The position numbers and the translations under genes are program-made. From NCBI GenBank assembly GCA_031556725.1, contig JAVBSL010000017.1, forward strand, positions 62,001 to 126,000: 64,000 bases of DNA, in the 5' to 3' direction. Below the pieces are notes generated by a model. That model was not told where the DNA came from. It did not search any database and worked only from the letters and a program-made list of their open reading frames with translations. Positions 17,308 through 25,135 of the stretch are shown here, piece after piece (position 1 is the first letter of the stretch; each line of letters begins with the position of its first letter). This DNA comes from UBA935 sp031556725. GTDB lineage: Bacteria > Bacillota > Clostridia > Lachnospirales > Lachnospiraceae.

Positions 17308-17326
17308 ATTGTATACAGTATACGAT
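17308..17326. promoter_or_regulatory. Palindromic operator, probably for the GntR/FadR-type regulator
   Basis: ATTGTATACAGTATACGAT is a 19-base near-perfect palindrome built from two GTATAC half-sites. FCD-type GntR regulators usually bind T.GT...AC.A palindromes, which this matches. Its place just downstream of the -10 box fits repression. The regulator gene is the second gene of the same operon, so autoregulation is inferred. Confidence 0.65.
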
Positions 17327-17349
17327 AACAAAAGCAGAAGGAAAAGCCA

Positions 17350-18210
17350 ATGGAACAAGTTGTAAGAAAGGCATATGCCAAGATTAATCTGGGCCTGGAT
17401 GTGATTCGCAGACGTCCGGACGGATATCACGAAGTGAAGATGATTATGCAGACTGTTAATTTATATGATGAACTCTTATTTAAAAAGGAAACAGAGCCGG
17501 GAATTCGGATAGTTACTGAGTGTGCCGAAATACCGACAGATCAAAATAATCTCATTTATAAGGCCGCCGCTGCTGTGATGGAGCGGTACCCACAGCCAGT
17601 CGGAGTGACCATCACCCTGAAAAAACAGATTCCCATTGCCGCCGGTATGGCTGGCGGAAGTACTGACGGAGCGGCAGTGTTCCATGGCTTGAATGAGCTC
17701 TTTGAATTATCGATGACAGTGGAAGAAATGTGTGAAATGGGTGTGAAAATCGGTGCGGATGTGCCTTACTGTATTATCGGCGGAACAGCCCTTTCGGAAG
17801 GAATCGGTGAAAAACTGACGCCTTTGCCGGTACCGCCGGAGTGCTATGTACTGATTGTGAAACCGGCCATTAGTGTATCCACAAAATTTGTGTATGAAAA
17901 TCTGCATGCCGATAAATTAAAATATCATCCCGATATTGAAGGAATGGTAAAAGCTCTTTGGGAAAAGGACTTGTCCGGGATTACCGAACGAATGGAAAAT
18001 GTTCTGGAAACTGTGACTATAAAGGAGTATCCGGTGATCCGGGAGATTAAGGTACAGATGTTGGCACTGGGAGCCGAAAATGCCCTGATGAGCGGCAGCG
18101 GCCCCACCGTATTCGGAATATTTGCCGAAAAGGAACAGGCGAAACAGGCCTATGGCAAGTTAAAGCAGATGAGGACTGAAAAAGAAATATTTTTGACCAC
18201 TTTTGTATAA
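17350..18210 (+). CDS. ispE: 4-diphosphocytidyl-2-C-methyl-D-erythritol kinase
   Basis: A 286-residue GHMP-family kinase of the non-mevalonate (MEP) isoprenoid pathway. It phosphorylates the 2-hydroxyl of CDP-methylerythritol using ATP. Typical features are the N-terminal AKINLGLDVIRRRPDGYHEV, the glycine-rich ATP loop PIAAGMAGGSTDGAAV and the C-terminal MSGSGPTVFG. The length is normal for the family. It starts at ATG 17350 with AGAAGGA upstream and is followed 23 bases later by a GntR regulator in the same operon, behind a promoter with a palindromic operator. Some isoprenoid supply may therefore respond to the ligand of that regulator. Confidence 0.96.
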   Translation: MEQVVRKAYAKINLGLDVIRRRPDGYHEVKMIMQTVNLYDELLFKKETEPGIRIVTECAEIPTDQNNLIYKAAAAVMERYPQPVGVTITLKKQIPIAAGMAGGSTDGAAVFHGLNELFELSMTVEEMCEMGVKIGADVPYCIIGGTALSEGIGEKLTPLPVPPECYVLIVKPAISVSTKFVYENLHADKLKYHPDIEGMVKALWEKDLSGITERMENVLETVTIKEYPVIREIKVQMLALGAENALMSGSGPTVFGIFAEKEQAKQAYGKLKQMRTEKEIFLTTFV

Positions 18211-18233
18211 GCTGTTAAAAAGGAGGCGCATGC

Positions 18234-18917
18234 ATGGATGAACCTTTACGAGTAGAAATGGATGAATTTCTCCCATTACGGGATGTTGTTTTTAATACGT
18301 TACGCAAGGCAATTCTGACCGGACGCCTGAAACCGGGAGAGCGGCTGATGGAGATTCATCTGGCCAATCAACTGGGAGTCAGCCGGACACCCATTCGTGA
18401 AGCCATCCGTAAATTGGAGCTGGAAGGTCTGGTCACCATGGTTCCGAGGCGTGGGGCGGAAGTGGCCGGAATGACGGAGAAAAGCATGCAGGATGTGCTG
18501 GAAGTTCGAAGGAGTCTGGATGTACTCAGTGTGGAACTGGCCTGTGAGCGAATTACCGAACAGGAGCTGGAAAAGCTGAAATTGGCTTGTGATGAGTTTG
18601 CCAAGGCAACCAGAACCGGAAATGCAACCATTATGGCTAAAGCCGATGTGGACTTTCATGATATTATTGTGGAAGCCACAAGAAATCTGCGTTTAAAACA
18701 GTTGATCAATAATCTGGCGGAACAGATGTATCGCTATCGCTTTGTCTATCTGCAGGATGACATTCGGCATGATATGCTGGTGGCAGAACATGAAGCAATC
18801 TATAACAGCATCTGGGAAAGAGAAAAGGAAGCAGCCGCCCAGGCAGCAAAGGTTCACATTGATAATCAGGAAATATCCATAATAGAGCATATTAAGACTG
18901 AAAACGAAAAAGTATAA
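18234..18917 (+). CDS. GntR-family transcriptional regulator, FadR/FCD subgroup
   Basis: A 227-residue regulator with a winged helix-turn-helix (about residues 12-75; PLRDVVFNTLRKAILTG, then LANQLGVSRTPIREAIRKLE) and a helical FCD ligand domain (about 85-215). Candidate metal-binding residues are Asp and His in VDFHDII, His in AEHEAI and His in VHIDNQ. FCD proteins sense small organic acids or related ligands, often through a bound metal. It lies directly after ispE; this pairing is frequent in Clostridia. The palindrome at 17308-17326 is the likely target. AGGAGG eight bases before the ATG supports the start. Confidence 0.9.
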   Translation: MDEPLRVEMDEFLPLRDVVFNTLRKAILTGRLKPGERLMEIHLANQLGVSRTPIREAIRKLELEGLVTMVPRRGAEVAGMTEKSMQDVLEVRRSLDVLSVELACERITEQELEKLKLACDEFAKATRTGNATIMAKADVDFHDIIVEATRNLRLKQLINNLAEQMYRYRFVYLQDDIRHDMLVAEHEAIYNSIWEREKEAAAQAAKVHIDNQEISIIEHIKTENEKV

Positions 18918-18936
18918 AATTTTCCAATCAGGCCAT

Positions 18937-18956
18937 ACTCCTAAGAGAAAAGGAGT
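18937..18956 (+). promoter_or_regulatory. Small hairpin covering the ribosome binding site of the next gene
   Basis: ACTCCT (18937-18942) can pair with AGGAGT (18951-18956), which contains the Shine-Dalgarno sequence of the 78-residue protein at 18962. The stem is only 6 base pairs, so any effect on translation is uncertain. Confidence 0.3.
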
Positions 18957-18961
18957 CAGGC

Positions 18962-19198
18962 ATGAAAAAAATTTTGGAGACAGGCATGATGATTGCCGCA
19001 GCATATGGGTTTTTTGGATTTATTTATCCTGAATTATGCTTAATTGAGGATACTTGTAAGGTGGTTGTAGAAAAGGAAAAAGATGATATCGCCGGAGCAG
19101 TGGAGAAAGGTGACTTGCTTAGGGAAATCAGCAATGTGCCCCCTGAAAAAATCCGTATAAAAAGCCGATTGCTGGAATACTTATGTGAAATAGAATGA
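18962..19198 (+). CDS. Small membrane-anchored protein, unknown function
   Basis: A 78-residue protein with one N-terminal hydrophobic segment (about residues 8-30, GMMIAAAYGFFGFIYPELCL) and a charged tail rich in Glu and Lys. No family was recognised. It has a good ribosome binding site (AAGGAG) and sits 26 bases before murI, so it is probably expressed with it. Confidence 0.65.
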   Translation: MKKILETGMMIAAAYGFFGFIYPELCLIEDTCKVVVEKEKDDIAGAVEKGDLLREISNVPPEKIRIKSRLLEYLCEIE

Positions 19199-19224
19199 AG
19201 ATTTGAATACTTGAAAGGGACTAT

Positions 19225-20049
19225 ATGATGACAGACAGAGAAGCTCCTATCGGGGTTTTTGATTCGGGAATCGGGGGATTGACGGTAGTAAAAGAAATCA
19301 TGAATCAGATACCCAATGAAAAGATTATATATTTTGGAGATACAGCAAGGGTACCCTACGGTAATAAATCGAAGGAAACCGTTACCAGATACTCCAGACA
19401 AATTGTTCGTTTTCTAGAGACCAACGGCGTAAAGGCCATTGTCGTTGCCTGCAATACAGCCAGTGCATTTGCGTTGGATGAGTTGGAGAAGAAATCAGAG
19501 ATTCCCATGATCGGGGTGGTGAAGCCTGGTGCTAAGGTAGCAGCCGAGGCCACCAGAAACGGTAAAATCGGTATTATCGGCACGGAAGGAACGGTTTCCA
19601 GCGGACTATATACCGAATACATACAAAACTTGAACAACAAAGCAGAAGTAATCGGCAAAGCCTGTCCCTTATTTGTTCCCCTGGTAGAGGAAGGCTTATT
19701 GGAGGATCCGGTAACCGATGAAATCGCCAAGCGATATCTGAATGAGTTGATAGACATCGATATCGATACTTTGATCTTGGGTTGTACCCATTATCCGCTG
19801 ATCCGTACCACAGTAGGAAAGATTATGGGAAAACAAGTGAAACTGGTCAATCCGGCTTATGAAACCGCCAGAGAACTGAAGGAAATGCTTACCGAAAATA
19901 ATCTTTTGAACCAAAGGGAAGCTGGTTTGGGAGATGACAAATACCGCTTTTATGTAAGTGATGGTGCAGAAAAGTTCAAGCGGTTTGCCAATTCCATTAT
20001 AAAATACGGCATCCTGTCGGCTAAAACCATAAATATAGAGGAGTTCTAA
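19225..20049 (+). CDS. murI: Glutamate racemase
   Basis: A 274-residue enzyme that interconverts L- and D-glutamate without a cofactor, supplying D-Glu for peptidoglycan. The family motifs are all present: GVFDSGIGGLTV, the FGDTARVPYG segment, the first catalytic Cys in ACNTASA and the second in LGCTHYPL. The length is normal. Two adjacent ATG codons lie at 19225 and 19228; the first was used. The next gene (DUF1934) starts 4 bases after the stop, so the two are coupled. Confidence 0.97.
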   Translation: MMTDREAPIGVFDSGIGGLTVVKEIMNQIPNEKIIYFGDTARVPYGNKSKETVTRYSRQIVRFLETNGVKAIVVACNTASAFALDELEKKSEIPMIGVVKPGAKVAAEATRNGKIGIIGTEGTVSSGLYTEYIQNLNNKAEVIGKACPLFVPLVEEGLLEDPVTDEIAKRYLNELIDIDIDTLILGCTHYPLIRTTVGKIMGKQVKLVNPAYETARELKEMLTENNLLNQREAGLGDDKYRFYVSDGAEKFKRFANSIIKYGILSAKTINIEEF

Positions 20050-20053
20050 AAAA

Positions 20054-20503
20054 ATGACAAAAGAAGTGCTGCTTTCATTAAGAGGCTTGCAGTATCAGGC
20101 GGGAGAAGATAATGACGAAATCGAAACCATTACGCCCGCCGAATATTACAATAAAAACGGCAATCATTATATTCTGTATGATGAAGTGACGGAAGGATCC
20201 GAGGAACTGATTAAGAATATCATCAAGTTTCGGGAGGATTATCTGGAGGTCACCAAAAGAGGAATCGTCAACGTTCATATGGTATTTGAAGAAAAGAAAA
20301 AGAATATTACCAATTATGTAACACCATACGGTGAGATCATTGTCGGGGTTGATACCGGAAGGGTACATATGACCGAGGAAGAAGAAAGGATTCTGGTGCA
20401 GGTAGAATATGCGTTAGATGTAAATTATGTACATATGGCGGACTGCACTATTAATGTGGATGTCAGGACAAAAGGGCACGGCGGCTTTACACTGCAAAAT
20501 TAA
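20054..20503 (+). CDS. DUF1934 family protein (YwiB-like)
   Basis: A 149-residue small soluble protein fitting DUF1934, a calycin-like beta-barrel family found in Firmicutes. Visible features are the N-terminal VLLSLRGLQ, the central GIVNVHMVFEEKKKN, TPYGEI and the C-terminal VEYALDVNYVHMADCTINV. The biochemical role is unknown. It follows murI by 4 bases and is followed at once by a hairpin terminator, so it ends that operon. Confidence 0.88.
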   Translation: MTKEVLLSLRGLQYQAGEDNDEIETITPAEYYNKNGNHYILYDEVTEGSEELIKNIIKFREDYLEVTKRGIVNVHMVFEEKKKNITNYVTPYGEIIVGVDTGRVHMTEEEERILVQVEYALDVNYVHMADCTINVDVRTKGHGGFTLQN

Positions 20504-20527
20504 AAATGCGCCATAACGGCGCATTTT
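20503..20527. terminator. Rho-independent terminator after the murI operon
   Basis: AAAATGCGCC (20503-20512) pairs with GGCGCATTTT (20518-20527) around a 5-base loop. It overlaps the last base of the DUF1934 stop codon and can also serve the converging minus-strand gene. Confidence 0.85.
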
Positions 20528-20557
20528 GTTGTTCATAATTTTATTGCTAAAATAAAA

Positions 20558-21035
20558 CTAACGAAGGGGTTTGGCTCCGGCTTTTTCCTGAACCTTTTCC
20601 AAGGTACGTTTAAAAAAGTTTTTCTTCTTGGCCGGACCGGTGGTGACTTTGCCATGCAGTCCCTTAACCTCGGTGATATAGATACCGCTGACAACGGCTT
20701 TTACTTCTTTCTTTACCGGAACGGAATCATATATTTTTTCATCGCATACCAGTGACATTACCTGAGGACCGACTTTAGCCTTCACGATAGGAAGCTTAGA
20801 ACCGCGAAGCAGCTTGGGGGTTTGGTCGATAACTACCTGAGGAAGTCCCGACTCTTTCATTTTCATCCGTTTCTTATCAATAATCAGCATCGATACGGTT
20901 TGTTTCATAGCATCTAACTGCTCTTTTTGGGCATCCTGTTTCTTTTGTGCCCGTTTTCCCAGAAAATACAGTACGACCAGTGCAATGGTAAGAACGGCCA
21001 GAACTATAATCATGATTAAAAGTGGTGTGCTCACG
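20558..21035 (-). CDS. Single-pass membrane protein, unknown function
   Basis: A 158-residue protein when read from the GTG at 21035, which has GGAGG six bases upstream. A longer reading from 21094 has no such site. One membrane helix (about residues 5-24, LIMIIVLAVLTIALVVLYFL) is followed by a basic, partly coiled region and a cytoplasmic domain with VVIDQTPKLLRGSKLPIVKAKVG split by short loops. The tail is Lys-rich. No family was recognised. It is transcribed away from the cardiolipin synthase gene. Confidence 0.7.
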
Positions 21036-21121
21036 GTGAACCTCCTTATTCCCAAAGGAAATATATATTTTATATGCAGAAATAATTCTAACATTCTTTT
21101 TCCAAATAGGCAAGCGTTTCA

Positions 21122-21150
21122 TTGAATTACGTGGGGGATTGGTATATAAT
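21122..21150 (+). promoter_or_regulatory. Promoter of the cardiolipin synthase gene
   Basis: TTGAAT (21122-21127) and a perfect TATAAT (21145-21150) are spaced by 17 bases. They lie just upstream of the GGAGG and ATG of the synthase gene, which argues against the longer in-frame start at 21122. Confidence 0.75.
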
Positions 21151-21178
21151 TAAAAAAGGTTTTACGGAGGCCGTCAAG

Positions 21179-22651
21179 ATGGAAGCGATATTAAGGGATA
21201 TACAGTTGGTTATACTCTTTATTTGGAATAATCTGCTGTTTTTTAACATCATATTTGCAATTGTTATCGTCTTTTTTCAGCGCAAAGACCCAAAGTCAGT
21301 GTGGGCGTGGCTGCTGATTCTTTATTTTGTGCCTATTGCCGGTTTTGTTTTCTATCTGCTGATCGGAAAGGACATGCATAAACAGAAAATTTTCCGGACC
21401 AAAGAGATTGAAGACCGGCTGAACAATGCCATCCGTAAGCAGGAATACAGTATAAAAAATAAAGAAATACCTCATCCAAACGAAGTGATAGGTCAATATG
21501 AAGATTTGGTACTGTTTAATCTGGAAGCATCGGGGGCAATACTGACTTCCGGAAATGACGTTATATTTTACACAGATGGAAAAGAAAAGTTTCAAAGTCT
21601 TATGGAAGATATGAAAAAGGCAAAAGAGACTATTCATGTGCAATACTATATTATTCGTAACGATAAAGTGTTTGGTGATATTTGCGAAGTGTTGAAGCAA
21701 AAGGCGGCTGAAGGCGTGGAAGTCCGGATTTTATATGATGCAATGGGCTGCCGGGGAATGAAGAAAAAGTATTGGAAGAAACTGCGTGCAGCCGGTATCC
21801 GGACGGCAGAATTTTTCCCGGCCCTGTTAGGCCCGCTGCATCTGCGTATCAATTACCGCAACCATCGAAAAATCGTAGTAATCGATGGAAAAATCGGTTA
21901 TGTAGGCGGTTTTAATGTGGGTAAAGAATATATTGGTGAAAGCCCCAGGTTTGGTTATTGGCGGGATACCCATCTGCGCATCGAAGGGGAAGCCGTACAG
22001 GCATTGCAGGTACGATTCATGCTGGATTGGAATTATGCCGCAAAAAACAACTATATTTCATTGGAACGTTATTTAGCCGGAGTGAAATATTCGGAAAAGG
22101 GCCGGTGCGATGTCCAGATTGTAGCCAGTGGTCCGGACTCCAGCCTGCAAAACATCCGGGATAATTACCTGCGCCTGATAGCAAAGGCCAGGAAGTCTAT
22201 TTTTATCCAGACCCCTTATTTTATTCCCGATGAGGCTATTTTATCGGCCTTGAATATTGCCATTTACTCCGGTATTGAGGTTAATATTATGATTCCCTGC
22301 AAGCCGGATCATCCCTTTGTATATTGGGCAACTTATTCCTATATTGGAACATTGGTTATGACTGGCGCAAAATGTTATACCTATAATGAAGGATTTCTAC
22401 ACAGCAAGGTGATGGTAGTGGACGAAGAGGTAATCTGCTGTGGAACAGCCAACATGGATATCCGCAGCTTTGCGTTGAATTTTGAAGTAAATGCGACGAT
22501 ATATAATCGGGAAAAAGCCAGTGAGATGACCAGAGTATTTAAGGAAGATTTGGAACAGTGCAGCCGTATTTCCAAAGAAAAGTATCTGGGGCGCTCTTTA
22601 AAGGTCCGGTTTAAGGAACAAATTAGCCGAACGCTATCCCCATTATTGTGA
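21179..22651 (+). CDS. cls: Cardiolipin synthase (phospholipase D type)
   Basis: A 490-residue membrane enzyme that joins two phosphatidylglycerol molecules to make cardiolipin. Two N-terminal membrane helices (about residues 8-30 and 40-60, the PLDc_N region) are followed by two phospholipase D domains. The HKD motifs are near NHRKIVVIDGKIG and HSKVMVVDEEV. The start at ATG 21179 is chosen because GGAGG is eight bases upstream and a promoter covers the sequence before it. The length is normal for the family. Confidence 0.93.
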   Translation: MEAILRDIQLVILFIWNNLLFFNIIFAIVIVFFQRKDPKSVWAWLLILYFVPIAGFVFYLLIGKDMHKQKIFRTKEIEDRLNNAIRKQEYSIKNKEIPHPNEVIGQYEDLVLFNLEASGAILTSGNDVIFYTDGKEKFQSLMEDMKKAKETIHVQYYIIRNDKVFGDICEVLKQKAAEGVEVRILYDAMGCRGMKKKYWKKLRAAGIRTAEFFPALLGPLHLRINYRNHRKIVVIDGKIGYVGGFNVGKEYIGESPRFGYWRDTHLRIEGEAVQALQVRFMLDWNYAAKNNYISLERYLAGVKYSEKGRCDVQIVASGPDSSLQNIRDNYLRLIAKARKSIFIQTPYFIPDEAILSALNIAIYSGIEVNIMIPCKPDHPFVYWATYSYIGTLVMTGAKCYTYNEGFLHSKVMVVDEEVICCGTANMDIRSFALNFEVNATIYNREKASEMTRVFKEDLEQCSRISKEKYLGRSLKVRFKEQISRTLSPLL

Positions 22652-22740
22652 ATTTTTTATGAAAAGTCTTTATTTACGGTTCGAATTGTGGTATAAAGAT
22701 TAGAGTGTGTGGTAGACAAAGCTGCACCCAAAAGGAGATT

Positions 22741-23808
22741 ATGATGAAAAAAAGTGCAGTATTGCTATTGGTATCAGCAATGGTCGCAGGAGCGTTAAGC
22801 GGCTGTGGTAAAGCTGATGATGCAAAGTATCTGAAAGATATTAAGGTGGATAAATATGTGACCCTGGGTCAATATAAAGGAATTGAAGTATCTTTAACAG
22901 ATGTGGAAGTTACCGATGAGGAAGTAGAGACAAATATTACCAATATTCTGGCCAATAATCCCATGCCGGTAGCAGTGACCGGAGCAGCCGAGGCAGGCCA
23001 TGAGGTAAACATTGATTATGTTGGCAAAAAAGATGGTGTGGAATTTGAGGGAGGAACCGCCGAAGGCACCACCGTTGTGCTTGGTTCCACCGGCTTTATC
23101 GAAGACTTGGATAAAGGCATGATCGGCATGAAAGCTGGAGAAGTAAAGGATATTCCCGTAACCTTTCCGGAAGGCTATCATAATCCGGATCTGGCCGGAC
23201 AACCGGCAGTGTTTACGGTAACCATGCACAGTGTTACCAGCTATCCGGAAGCAAAATTGACCGATGAATATGTATCCTGGCTGACCATGGAAGAGCAGAC
23301 CAATGTTGCAGGGTTTAAAACCTATTTAAAAGAAGCTATAACAGAAAATGCTCAGGCTGCTTATGATAATGAAAAATTTAGTCTGGTAGCAGAGGCAGTT
23401 ATAGGAAACTGTACTTTTAAGAAGCTGCCCCAGGGATTAGTGGGAAGAATGCAAGAGGCAATAACCAACAATATCACAGCATATGCTTCCATGTATGGTA
23501 TGGATATGGGTACTTATTTATTGAATATGCAAGCAATGACAGCAGATCAGAATGCGGAAGAGGTTGTTGCCGGCATGGCAGAAGAAAGCGCTAAGAACTA
23601 TTTGGCTTACCAGGCGATCGCCAATGCAGAAAACATGAGTGTTACTGATGAGGAAGTGGCAGAGGAGATTGTGAAACTGGCAGAAAGCGCTGGGGTTACA
23701 GTGGAAGAATATGAAGCAACACTGGATAAAGACGGCTATAAAGAATACTTGATGATTGAAAAAGTATCACAGTTTTTAATAGATAATGCGGTGGTCAACA
23801 ATCAGTAG
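22741..23808 (+). CDS. Trigger-factor/FKBP-like peptidyl-prolyl isomerase lipoprotein
   Basis: A 355-residue lipoprotein with a signal peptide and lipobox LSGC, a ribosome-binding-free trigger-factor-like layout, an FKBP domain (about residues 80-165; VNIDYVGKKDGVEFEGG, LGSTGFIEDLDKGMIGMKAGE) and a helical chaperone C-terminus. It should act outside the membrane in folding exported proteins, like PrsA. The start is ATG 22741 with AAAGGAG upstream; a second ATG follows at 22744. The NlpC/P60 hydrolase gene starts 8 bases after the stop, so the two are likely co-transcribed. Confidence 0.88.
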   Translation: MMKKSAVLLLVSAMVAGALSGCGKADDAKYLKDIKVDKYVTLGQYKGIEVSLTDVEVTDEEVETNITNILANNPMPVAVTGAAEAGHEVNIDYVGKKDGVEFEGGTAEGTTVVLGSTGFIEDLDKGMIGMKAGEVKDIPVTFPEGYHNPDLAGQPAVFTVTMHSVTSYPEAKLTDEYVSWLTMEEQTNVAGFKTYLKEAITENAQAAYDNEKFSLVAEAVIGNCTFKKLPQGLVGRMQEAITNNITAYASMYGMDMGTYLLNMQAMTADQNAEEVVAGMAEESAKNYLAYQAIANAENMSVTDEEVAEEIVKLAESAGVTVEEYEATLDKDGYKEYLMIEKVSQFLIDNAVVNNQ

Positions 23809-23816
23809 AGGGAACC

Positions 23817-25100
23817 ATGAAAAGAAATGCTGTAAGGAAATTGGCATTATGTTTCGCATTAATAGTGACTTGTTTAGTGGTAGTACCGGTAGGGGCTACC
23901 ACTATTTCAGATTTACAGAAAGAACAAAAAGAATTACAGGAAAAGCAAAAAGAGGTTAAAAAGCAACAGGAAGAAGAACAAAAGAAGCTGAATAATATCG
24001 GAGGGCAGATCTCCGGTCTGGAAGGACAGGCTGATGTACTGGGTGAGGAGATGGAAGAACTCGATGAGAACCTGGTGGTTATTTTGGCCAGTGTGGAGAT
24101 GATTACTCAGGATATCGCAGATAAAGAAGAAGCTATCGCAGAAACCACGATACTATATGAAGAGGCAAAAGCGACGGAAGAAGCTCAATATGAATCCATG
24201 AAATTGCGGATTAAATTCATGTATGAACAAGGGGATGTTTCCTTTTTGCAACTTTTCTTAAACAGTACCGGCTTTTCGGATATGCTGAACAAAGCCGAAT
24301 ATGTGGAAAAGTTATACGAATATGATCGCAGGATGTTGGAAGAATATCAGGCCGCCAGAGCGGAAACACTAGCTATCAAGGAGCAGCTGGAGGAAGAAAA
24401 AGCCGAGTTAGAGGCACAGCAGCATGAATTAGAAGAAGAAAAAGCAGAACTGGAAACATTATTGGCTGAAAAGAAAGCGCAGTTTGAAGATTATGAAGTT
24501 AAGATAGCGCAAGCCAAACAGCAGGCAGCGGTTTATCAGGCTAATATTAAGAAGCAGAATGAACAGATCCGTAAATTGCAGAAGGAGGAAGCTGATAAGA
24601 AAACTGCCGAAATTGCCGCAGTTAAAGCAGCGGAAGCGGCCAGAAAAGCAGCAGAGGCAGCAGCAAATAGTTCGTCAGGCGGAGGGCAAAGCAGTGGTGG
24701 CAGTCAGAATAGCGGCGGAGGCAGCAGGAATTATGCATCTGCGGGAAGCTTTAGCGGTTCTACGGGACAGCAGATTGCCAGTTATGCTTGTCAATTTGTC
24801 GGTAATCCTTACGTGCCGGGAGGAACCAGCTTAACCGATGGTGCGGACTGTTCCGGATTTGTATGGCGGGTGTATAAGGATCATGGATATAACGTACCGC
24901 GTACATCCTGGTCCTGTCGGGAGGCCGGTACCGGTGTTTCTTACAGCGATGCTCAGCCGGGTGATATTATATGTTATGCGGGACATGTGGGAATCTATAT
25001 CGGGAATGGCACTATTGTTCACGCCAGTACCCAAAAAACCGGAATTAAACTTACTGCGGCCACGTATAAAGAGATATTGGCAGTGAGAAGAATTGTATAA
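23817..25100 (+). CDS. Secreted NlpC/P60 peptidoglycan hydrolase with coiled coil
   Basis: A 427-residue exported protein with a signal peptide (to about residue 28, GATT), a long Glu/Lys/Gln-rich coiled coil (about 30-270, CwlO/PcsB-like), a Ser/Gly linker (about 280-315) and an NlpC/P60 domain (about 320-427). The catalytic Cys is in GADCSGFVW and the His in GHVGIYIGNG; a further His is in IVHAS. Such proteins are DL-endopeptidases that cut peptide stems of peptidoglycan during growth or division, often controlled by FtsEX through the coiled coil. It follows the foldase lipoprotein by 8 bases. Confidence 0.93.
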   Translation: MKRNAVRKLALCFALIVTCLVVVPVGATTISDLQKEQKELQEKQKEVKKQQEEEQKKLNNIGGQISGLEGQADVLGEEMEELDENLVVILASVEMITQDIADKEEAIAETTILYEEAKATEEAQYESMKLRIKFMYEQGDVSFLQLFLNSTGFSDMLNKAEYVEKLYEYDRRMLEEYQAARAETLAIKEQLEEEKAELEAQQHELEEEKAELETLLAEKKAQFEDYEVKIAQAKQQAAVYQANIKKQNEQIRKLQKEEADKKTAEIAAVKAAEAARKAAEAAANSSSGGGQSSGGSQNSGGGSRNYASAGSFSGSTGQQIASYACQFVGNPYVPGGTSLTDGADCSGFVWRVYKDHGYNVPRTSWSCREAGTGVSYSDAQPGDIICYAGHVGIYIGNGTIVHASTQKTGIKLTAATYKEILAVRRIV

Positions 25101-25135
25101 AAATGAAATAAAAGGAATAGAGAGGCAGAAGAAAT

